Source: Flavobacteriales bacterium
GTDB taxonomy: Bacteria > Bacteroidota > Bacteroidia > Flavobacteriales_D > SKUL01
Length of the DNA stretch: 11,537 nucleotides
Direction of reading: 5' to 3'
Assembly (NCBI GenBank): GCA_007129985.1
Contig: SKUL01000167.1
Location: 1-11,537, forward strand
The position numbers and the translations under genes are program-made. This document shows positions 6,539-11,537 of this stretch, piece by piece. The notes beneath the pieces were generated by a model. That model saw only the letters and a program-made list of their open reading frames with translations. It ran no database searches and was not told where the DNA came from. The first letter of the stretch is position 1, and each line of letters opens with the position of its first letter.

Positions 6539-6546
6539 TAATTTTG
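6539..6546 (+). promoter_or_regulatory. -7 element upstream of pheT
   Basis: TAATTTTG is an exact match to TAnnTTTG, 50 bases before the pheT ATG. A T-run (6531-6537) lies just upstream. No clear TTG was seen at the -33 spacing, so strength is uncertain. The rest of the 178-base divergent interval (6419-6596) shows nothing else I can name; a leader of about 47 bases is predicted. Confidence 0.5.
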
Positions 6547-6596
6547 TGCCCTTGCATCCGGCGCTTACACCTGATGGAAAAACCTAAAAGTCACCC

Positions 6597-9032
6597 ATGA
6601 AAGTCTCACGCAACTGGCTGAAAACCTACCTTCCTGTTGAAGTAAGTGTTGAAAGGATGGCCGAAATCCTCACCCAAACCGGGCTTGAGGTTGAAGCCGT
6701 AACACCCCTCGAATCAGTTCGGGGTGGCCTTGCAGGCGTCGTGGTAGGCCATGTGGTGGAGAAAACACAGCATCCCGACGCCGACCGTCTGAGCCTTACC
6801 CGCGTTGACGTGGGAAACGGCGAGGCGCTACCCATTGTATGTGGCGCGCCCAATGTGGCACAGGGGCAAAAGGTACTGGTGGCCACTGAAGGTGCCGTGC
6901 TCTATCCCAAAGGCGATGACAAAGGCTTCAAAATCAAAAAGAGCAAAATTCGCGGACAGGAAAGCCGGGGCATGATTTGCGCCGAAGACGAACTGGGCCT
7001 GGGTGATGACCACGACGGCATTATGGTGCTTCCCAACGACGCGCCCATTGGTATGCCGGCTGCCGACTACCTCAAGCTCGAAACCGACCACATCATAGAA
7101 ATTGGTCTCACGCCCAACCGAACCGATGCCTTTTCGCATTTTGGAGTGGCGCGCGATTTGGCCGCTTTCCTCAGTCAGGATGAAAAAGTGAGCCTTGTAA
7201 AACCCGATGTCTCGGCCTTCAAGCCCGGCCAGGATGAAAGCAAAATTTCTGTGCGGGTGGAGGACAATGAGCGCTGCATTCGCTATGCAGGTGTGTTGCT
7301 CGAAGGAGTTAAGGTGGCTCCCTCGCCCGCGTGGTTGCTAACAAGGCTCAGGGCTATTGGAATTACGCCCAAAAACAACGTGGTGGATTGCACCAACTTC
7401 GTATTGCACGAGCTCGGTCAACCGCTTCACGCTTTCGACGCCGACCGCATTGAGGGAAATACCGTGGTGGTGAAAACCTGTGAGGCCGACACTACATTTA
7501 CCACCCTCGATGATGTGGAGCGCACCCTGCACGCCGACGATCTGATGATTTGCAATGCCAAAGGCCCTATGTGTATAGCGGGTGTAATGGGCGGAAAAAA
7601 TTCCGGGGTGACGGAGCAAACCACGCGAATTTTTCTGGAGAGCGCGTGCTTTCACCCTTCCAGCGTGCGAAAAACAGCGAAACGCCATCAAATCAACTCA
7701 GATTCGTCGTTTAGGTTTGAGCGAGGAGTGGACGCCAACGCTGTGCTTTTCGCTCTGAAACGCGCTGCCCTTCTTATCATGGAGTGCGCCGGAGGAGAGG
7801 TGGTTTCACCGATTATAGACCATTATCCTGCGCCTGTGCAGCCGTGCAAGGTGGACTTTTCATTGAGTCGTTGCTTTTCGCTTATCGGGCAGGAAATTCC
7901 GCTCCAAACCGTGCGGAATATCTTCAACGCGTTGGATATTGAAATCCTCGGTGAACAAGGCGACACATGGCAGCTTTCCATTCCCACCTATCGCACGGAT
8001 GTAACCCGACAGGCCGATGTGGTAGAAGAATTGCTGCGCATTTACGGCTACGACCGCGTTGAAATTCCGGCCAAACTGAGCGCATCCGTAAACTACGGCG
8101 GTGGCATGGAGCGCGAATACCTGCGCAATCTGGCTGCCGATTTTCTGGTGAGCAATGGAATGATTCAGATGATGTCCAATTCATTGTCTTCCAGTGCTGC
8201 ACATGCCAAAATCGGCTCGGCGCTTTTCCCCGAAGATCAGCACATCAAAATTCTCAATCCGTTATCGGCAGAGTTAGATATTATGCGCCGCACCCTGCTC
8301 GTAAACATGCTCGAGGCCGTGGCGCTCAACCGCAACCACAAGAACCCCGACCTGCAATTTTTTGAGTTTGGGCAGGTCTACCACCGCGAGGAAAAACAAG
8401 CATGGGAGTCATTCAACCTTGCGTTGGTTATGACGGGCCGTCGTTTTCCTGAGAGCTGGAACAACCCGGGCGATGAGGTGAGCTACTTTGACTTGCGAAA
8501 CATGTTCAATATGTTTTTGCAGCGATTGGGATTCGCACAGCGCTGCACCTTTGGCCATGAGGCGTCCGACTACCTGGCAGAAGGCCAGTCGGTGCTTCTC
8601 GACGGGCAAAACCTTGGCTACATCGGACGTGTGAAGGCCGACATTTGCGGTCGTTTTGATATTGACCAGCCGGTGTTTTTTGCTGAACTCAATTGGTCGC
8701 TGCTACTGAGTAAGGTGGGAAGCGGAAAGGTAAAGATTCAGCCCATTCCGAAATTCCCCACCGTACGCCGCGATTTCTCGCTTCTTCTCGACCGCAGCGT
8801 GCGCTTTGAAGACATAGAAAAGCTGGCTCGAAAAACCGAGAAGAAACTCCTGCGCGAGGTTGAGCTTTTTGATGTGTACGAGGGCAAAAACCTCCCCGAA
8901 GGGAAAAGATCATATGCCGTTCGTTTTCAGCTTCGCAGCGATGACCGTACCCTCACCGACGAGCTGGTGGACGGCATCATGGATCGCATCCGTCAGGGGC
9001 TGGAAAAAGAACTCGGAGCCAGCCTCCGCTAA
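6597..9032 (+). CDS. pheT: Phenylalanine--tRNA ligase beta subunit
   Basis: An 811-residue protein of normal length for the bacterial beta subunit, which with PheS forms the alpha2-beta2 enzyme that charges tRNA-Phe in the cytoplasm. It opens MKVSRNWLKTYLP, typical of the family. Residues about 42-150 are the OB-fold tRNA-binding domain (GHVVEKTQHPDADRLSLTRV). The B3/B4 domain starts near Cys227 (CIRYAGVLLEGV) and includes NVVDCTNFVLHELGQPLHAFD; this region edits mischarged Tyr-tRNA in known enzymes. The B5 domain spans about 417-488 (PTYRTDVTRQADVVEELLRIYGYDR). A catalytic-like core follows, and residues 715-808 are the ferredoxin-fold anticodon-binding domain (PKFPTVRRDFSLLLDRSV). No frameshift or missing block was seen. 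pheS is not beside it, so the two subunits are encoded at separate loci, at least on this side. The acyltransferase gene follows after 12 bases. Confidence 0.98.
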   Translation: MKVSRNWLKTYLPVEVSVERMAEILTQTGLEVEAVTPLESVRGGLAGVVVGHVVEKTQHPDADRLSLTRVDVGNGEALPIVCGAPNVAQGQKVLVATEGAVLYPKGDDKGFKIKKSKIRGQESRGMICAEDELGLGDDHDGIMVLPNDAPIGMPAADYLKLETDHIIEIGLTPNRTDAFSHFGVARDLAAFLSQDEKVSLVKPDVSAFKPGQDESKISVRVEDNERCIRYAGVLLEGVKVAPSPAWLLTRLRAIGITPKNNVVDCTNFVLHELGQPLHAFDADRIEGNTVVVKTCEADTTFTTLDDVERTLHADDLMICNAKGPMCIAGVMGGKNSGVTEQTTRIFLESACFHPSSVRKTAKRHQINSDSSFRFERGVDANAVLFALKRAALLIMECAGGEVVSPIIDHYPAPVQPCKVDFSLSRCFSLIGQEIPLQTVRNIFNALDIEILGEQGDTWQLSIPTYRTDVTRQADVVEELLRIYGYDRVEIPAKLSASVNYGGGMEREYLRNLAADFLVSNGMIQMMSNSLSSSAAHAKIGSALFPEDQHIKILNPLSAELDIMRRTLLVNMLEAVALNRNHKNPDLQFFEFGQVYHREEKQAWESFNLALVMTGRRFPESWNNPGDEVSYFDLRNMFNMFLQRLGFAQRCTFGHEASDYLAEGQSVLLDGQNLGYIGRVKADICGRFDIDQPVFFAELNWSLLLSKVGSGKVKIQPIPKFPTVRRDFSLLLDRSVRFEDIEKLARKTEKKLLREVELFDVYEGKNLPEGKRSYAVRFQLRSDDRTLTDELVDGIMDRIRQGLEKELGASLR

Positions 9033-9044
9033 ATCCCAATCAAT

Positions 9045-10139
9045 ATGCGTCAGGCGCGTAGAGTTGTGTTTTACCTGTTGCAGTTTTGGCTGCACATCGG
9101 CTACCGTCTGTATTTCCGCAAGGTGATTTTGATTGACCACAAAAAAGCGCCCGAACAACGGCCCATTATTCTGGCACCCAATCACCAAAACTCTTTTCTC
9201 GACGCCATGATGACCGCCATCTTTGTGCCGCAGCGCTTTACTTTTCTGGCACGCGCCGACGTGTTTCGGCACAGGTGGTTTCGCAAGGTGATGTACCTGG
9301 TGAGCTGTTTGCCCGCTTACCGACCCAGCGATGGTTTTTCGAGCGTGCGAAACAACGAGTACACCTTTCAGCAGTGCCAGCGTTTGCTGAACGATGATGA
9401 GTCTATTCTGATTTTTCCGGAGGGCAACCAGTTTTTTGGCTACAAGCTGCGGCCGCTCAAAAAAGGTCTGGCGCGCATCGCCCTCGAATACACCCAGCGC
9501 ACCGGAGAGGATTTGCCCGTGGTGCCCGTAGGCTTGCACTTTGAAGAATACCGCGGTTTCGACAAGCGGCTGGTGGTGGTGTTTGGTGATTCGCTCTCCA
9601 CCCTGAATTTTGTCAATACCTATCAGGACAATCCTTCACTTGGCCTTCGTCGCTTTACGGAGGAATTGCATGCCGAAATGAATCAGCTCTGCATTTCCAA
9701 CGATGACCCGGAGCAGAAAGAGCTTATCAATCGCTACATCTTTTCGGAAGACAACTACCGCGATGGTCATGACTGGAGAGCTCGTGTGGCGGCCATTCAC
9801 AACGGCTCATACCTGGACGATAAATTAGCTCTTGAGCCGCCCAAAAAACAACCCTTGCATTGGTTGGGAACGCCCGTGGCATTGGCGGCGTGGCTGCTTT
9901 TTATCCTGCCCTACAGGCTGCACAAGTGGCTCACGAAGCTTATCAGTCCGGATGAGTATTTTGCGCCCTCGGTAGATTTTGTGCTCTTTCTCACCATCTT
10001 CCCGTGGTACATTTTGATTTTATCGGCCGTGGTCGGCATATGGCTCAATAGCTGGTTTATCGGCTTGCTGTTTTTTGTTGCCGCGCCTCTTTCCGGCAAG
10101 TATTTGCTGGCCTGGCGACGGGGAATTTCCGGTCGGTAA
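9045..10139 (+). CDS. PlsC-like 1-acylglycerol-phosphate acyltransferase family membrane protein
   Basis: A 364-residue member of the glycerolipid acyltransferase family, which moves acyl chains onto glycerol-phosphate type acceptors at the inner membrane. The catalytic block APNHQNSFLDAMM has His47 and Asp53; the His-to-Asp spacing is one residue longer than the classical HX4D, a form I recall in the PlsC-like subgroup with NHxNSFLDA. FPEGN (124-128) and VVPVGLHF (159-166) are the acceptor-phosphate and final motifs. An N-terminal hydrophobic segment (8-20) and three C-terminal ones (about 272-290, 309-334, 336-350) suggest membrane anchoring, which plain PlsC enzymes do not usually have at the C-terminus. 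It starts 12 bases after pheT, so it is probably cotranscribed from the pheT promoter with no functional link implied. Exact acceptor unknown; glycerophospholipid or an aminolipid are both possible. Confidence 0.88.
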   Translation: MRQARRVVFYLLQFWLHIGYRLYFRKVILIDHKKAPEQRPIILAPNHQNSFLDAMMTAIFVPQRFTFLARADVFRHRWFRKVMYLVSCLPAYRPSDGFSSVRNNEYTFQQCQRLLNDDESILIFPEGNQFFGYKLRPLKKGLARIALEYTQRTGEDLPVVPVGLHFEEYRGFDKRLVVVFGDSLSTLNFVNTYQDNPSLGLRRFTEELHAEMNQLCISNDDPEQKELINRYIFSEDNYRDGHDWRARVAAIHNGSYLDDKLALEPPKKQPLHWLGTPVALAAWLLFILPYRLHKWLTKLISPDEYFAPSVDFVLFLTIFPWYILILSAVVGIWLNSWFIGLLFFVAAPLSGKYLLAWRRGISGR

Positions 10140-10145
10140 TCGCGG

Positions 10146-10176
10146 TTGGCAGGCCCGGCCTTGCGTGCTATTTTTG
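10146..10176 (+). promoter_or_regulatory. Bacteroidota-type promoter of trmB
   Basis: TTG at 10146-10148 and TATTTTTG at 10169-10176 are separated by 20 bases, an excellent match to the -33 TTG / -7 TAnnTTTG layout. Transcription should start near 10180, giving a leader of about 16 bases before the trmB ATG. It lies entirely in the 56-base gap after the acyltransferase gene. Confidence 0.7.
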
Positions 10177-10195
10177 CAACCCGCAAAACCAAAAC

Positions 10196-10873
10196 ATGGG
10201 CAAACGAAAACTTCAGCATTTTGCCGAGAATAAAACCTTCCGGCACGTCATTGAACCCACGTCGGATGAAATGCTCAACGACCGCTTTTCGCTGAAAGGC
10301 AAATGGGGCGAGGAGTTTTTTGGCAACGCGAATCCCATTGTGCTCGAGCTGGGTTGCGGCAAAGGCGAGTACAGCGTGGGCATGGGGCGCTTGTACCCCG
10401 AAAAGAACTTTATCGGTGTGGACATCAAAGGTGCTCGTATCTGGAGAGGGGCCAAAACCGTGCAGGAAGATGCCATTCCAAATGTGGCCTTTTTGCGCAC
10501 CCGCATTGATTTTATTACGTCTGCATTCGGTCCCGAAGAAGTTTCTGAAATCTGGCTCACCTTTTCCGACCCGATGATTGGTCAATCAGAAAACCGCAGA
10601 CTCACCTCGCGCATCTTTATTGAGCGCTATCTTAAAATTCTCCGGCCGGGAGGGATTATCAAGCTCAAAAGCGATTCCGATTTCCTCACCGAATACACAC
10701 TCGAGCAAATAGAAGGGCACGGTTATCGACTGCTAGAAGTTTCGCGCGATGTGTACGGCGAAATGGAGCGTTTCAACCCCGAACTTCAGCAACTGCTCAA
10801 CATTCGCACGCACTACGAAAAGAAATGGCTGGCCGAGGGTAAGAAAATCAACTTTTGCGCATTTGTACCGTGA
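10196..10873 (+). CDS. trmB: tRNA (guanine-N7-)-methyltransferase TrmB
   Basis: A 225-residue SAM-dependent methyltransferase expected to make m7G46 in the variable loop of tRNAs. The Rossmann-fold SAM motif VLELGCGKGEYS is at 49-60, the acidic second strand NFIGVDIKGARIW at 71-83 gives the ribose-binding Asp76, and EIWLTFSDP at 118-126 is the catalytic-side strand. RTHYEKKWLAEGKKI (204-218) is the conserved C-terminal T-x-YE...G block. One oddity: the usual FPDPxxKxxHxKRR signature reads FSDPMIGQSENRR, with Ser for the first Pro and few basic residues until Arg134-Arg135 (see findings). Length and all other blocks are normal, so I still call it TrmB. It has its own promoter, and its TGA overlaps the GTG of the next gene by 4 bases, which suggests translational coupling. 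Cytoplasmic. Confidence 0.94.
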   Translation: MGKRKLQHFAENKTFRHVIEPTSDEMLNDRFSLKGKWGEEFFGNANPIVLELGCGKGEYSVGMGRLYPEKNFIGVDIKGARIWRGAKTVQEDAIPNVAFLRTRIDFITSAFGPEEVSEIWLTFSDPMIGQSENRRLTSRIFIERYLKILRPGGIIKLKSDSDFLTEYTLEQIEGHGYRLLEVSRDVYGEMERFNPELQQLLNIRTHYEKKWLAEGKKINFCAFVP

Positions 10874-11211
10874 AAAGCGCTGCCAACAACGATTTCTTTG
10901 AACAAGTGTACGCTGTGGTGCGTTTAATTCCGCACGGCCGTGTTACGAGTTACGGAGCCATTGCAAAGTATCTGGGTGCGGCGCGCTCAAGCAGAATGGT
11001 GGGCTGGGCCATGAATGCCTCGCACAGCCTGCCCGATGTTCCGGCGCACCGCGTGGTAAACCGCCAGGGCCTCCTTACCGGTAAAATGCACTTCAGCACG
11101 CCTTTCGAAATGCAGGAGCGTCTGAAGCAGGAGGGAGTAGAGGTGGTAAACGACCAGGTGCAGGATTTTGAACATAAATTCTGGGATCCGCAACGCGAGC
11201 TGGAGCTGTAA
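10870..11211 (+). CDS. Alkyltransferase-like (ATL) protein of the MGMT family, active-site Cys replaced by Ala
   Basis: The chosen start is the GTG at 10870, because it overlaps the trmB stop in the form GTGA; an upstream TTG at 10855 lies inside trmB. The product has 113 residues, matching the DNA-binding domain of O6-alkylguanine alkyltransferases alone. RVTSYGAIAKYLG (24-36) holds the Tyr (Tyr28) that rotates the flipped base out, RSSRMVGWAMNAS (39-51) is the recognition helix and arginine-finger region, and VPAHRVVNRQG (57-67) is the active-site loop. In methyltransferases this loop reads PCHRV; here Ala59 stands where the Cys should be, which defines ATL proteins. These bind O6-alkylguanine without removing the alkyl group and pass the lesion to nucleotide excision repair in studied cases. 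Repair by direct alkyl transfer is therefore not expected. Confidence 0.9.
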   Translation: MKSAANNDFFEQVYAVVRLIPHGRVTSYGAIAKYLGAARSSRMVGWAMNASHSLPDVPAHRVVNRQGLLTGKMHFSTPFEMQERLKQEGVEVVNDQVQDFEHKFWDPQRELEL

Positions 11212-11238
11212 TCTCATTAGAAATCGCCTTTTTTGGCC

Positions 11239-11246
11239 TACCTTTG
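11239..11246 (+). promoter_or_regulatory. -7 element just before the mrp-like gene
   Basis: TACCTTTG matches TAnnTTTG at every fixed position and lies only 7 bases before the ATG at 11254. With initiation a few bases past the element, the transcript would be leaderless or nearly so. No clear -33 TTG was found at 19-21 bases upstream. Confidence 0.5.
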
Positions 11247-11253
11247 TGTACCT

Positions 11254-11537
11254 ATGGAAGTAACACGCGAAAATCTTCTTGAAGCACTCTCCAAAGTGCT
11301 TGAGCCCGACCTCAAGAAAGACATTGTGGAGTTGAATCTCGTAAAGGACATTTCCGTTGACGGAAACAAGGTGGCCTTTACGGTGATGGTGAACAACCCC
11401 GCTATGCACAGCCGCAAGCGCATGGAGGAAGCCTGTGCTTTTGCCGTGCAGCGCGCTTTTGGCAAAGAGGTTACGGCCCACATCAAAACCGAGGCACTGC
11501 CCGTAAACCGCGACCCTGCCCAGCGCAAGGTGCTTCC
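11254..11537 (+). CDS. Mrp/NBP35 (ApbC) family iron-sulfur cluster carrier, N-terminal part (3' partial)
   Basis: Ninety-four codons are visible before the window ends. They form the MIP18/DUF59 domain that precedes the P-loop ATPase in many Mrp/ApbC proteins: MEVTRENLLEALSKVLEPDLKKDIVELNLVKD with the conserved EPDL turn, a beta hairpin (residues about 34-48), then NNPAMHSRKRMEEACAFAV. Many DUF59 domains have a Cys after the Pro in this last block (SPxC); here it is PAMHS, with the nearest Cys 10 residues further on. From memory, PAMHxRKRMEEA is usual in flavobacterial Mrp, so this is a lineage feature rather than decay. The full protein would assemble and deliver Fe-S clusters in the cytoplasm. 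The ATPase domain lies outside the window, so a stand-alone DUF59 protein is not formally excluded. The gap from the ATL stop is 42 bases, with a separate promoter. Confidence 0.85.
   Translation, partial: MEVTRENLLEALSKVLEPDLKKDIVELNLVKDISVDGNKVAFTVMVNNPAMHSRKRMEEACAFAVQRAFGKEVTAHIKTEALPVNRDPAQRKVL

Noticed and set aside
9183..9203. Broken acyltransferase catalytic motif (His and Asp five residues apart, not four)
   Set aside because: The NHxNSFLDA form with this spacing is, as I recall, normal in a PlsC-like subgroup, and the FPEGN motif is intact, so there is no reason to call it inactive.
8910..9539. 209-codon open frame on the minus strand across the pheT / acyltransferase junction
   Set aside because: It is antisense to two well-supported genes and spans their boundary. 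The translation is His/Gln-rich with no recognisable domain, as expected for a shadow frame in GC-rich coding DNA.
10149..10176. Terminator at GCAGGCCCGGCCTTGC followed by a T-run, after the acyltransferase gene
   Set aside because: The stem is short and needs a bulged base, and the T-run is better explained as the trmB -7 element.
9911..10585. 224-codon open frame on the minus strand across the acyltransferase / trmB junction
   Set aside because: It covers the well-matched trmB promoter and the conserved coding of both genes in antisense; no domain is seen.
10855..10869. TTG at 10855 as the start of the ATL gene
   Set aside because: It would overlap trmB by 19 bases and add non-conserved residues; GTG 10870 gives the common 4-base overlap.
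1..11537. tRNA or rRNA genes, CRISPR arrays, insertion sequences, toxin-antitoxin or defence genes
   Set aside because: None was seen: gaps between genes are short and hold only promoters, terminators and the repeat tract, and no transposase, integrase, nuclease cassette or spaced direct repeats were recognised.

Overview
The window comes from a member of the Bacteroidota, most likely a Flavobacteriia or Cryomorphaceae-like lineage of about 50-55% GC; the exact taxon is not resolved. The evidence is a C-terminal type IX secretion sorting domain (first gene), a lipoprotein with a Bacteroidota-type surface export signal, DUF2797 and bacterial GH3 proteins, and several promoters with the Bacteroidota -7 element TAnnTTTG. 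No tRNA, rRNA, CRISPR array, insertion sequence or phage module was seen, and no stretch over 300 bases lacks a gene.

Layout. (1) Bases 1-2179, plus strand, open at the left edge: a large secreted adhesin or tail-fibre-like protein with YadA-like head repeats, glycine-rich beta repeats, an S74 intramolecular chaperone domain, a Met/Gln-rich coiled coil and a T9SS sorting domain. A strong hairpin terminator follows. (2) Bases 2242-2416: a short spacer holding what looks like a dispersed intergenic repeat and an 8-base quasi-periodic tract. (3) Bases 2417-4746, minus strand: a two-gene operon, a GH3-family adenylating enzyme followed with a 4-base overlap by a secreted propeller-like protein. 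(4) Bases 4823-5611, plus strand: a DUF2797 zinc-finger protein, divergent from GH3. (5) A bidirectional terminator at 5614-5643 separates it from a convergent acidic-linker lipoprotein (5666-6418, minus). (6) Bases 6597-10139, plus strand: pheT and a PlsC-like acyltransferase 12 bases downstream. (7) Bases 10196-11211, plus strand: trmB and an alkyltransferase-like (ATL) gene overlapping by 4 bases. (8) Bases 11254 to the right edge: the start of an Mrp/ApbC iron-sulfur carrier gene with its own promoter.

The right half is mostly housekeeping: aminoacylation, tRNA m7G modification, recognition of alkylated DNA, phospholipid acylation and Fe-S cluster delivery. The left half is envelope or accessory. 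The most interesting points are the first gene (an apparently self-cleaving chaperone domain placed between the stalk and the secretion anchor, and a mosaic base composition), the intergenic repeat at about 2309-2420, and the coupled GH3/propeller pair, whose job in bacteria I cannot name. I did not find a convincing new multi-gene defence or mobile system.
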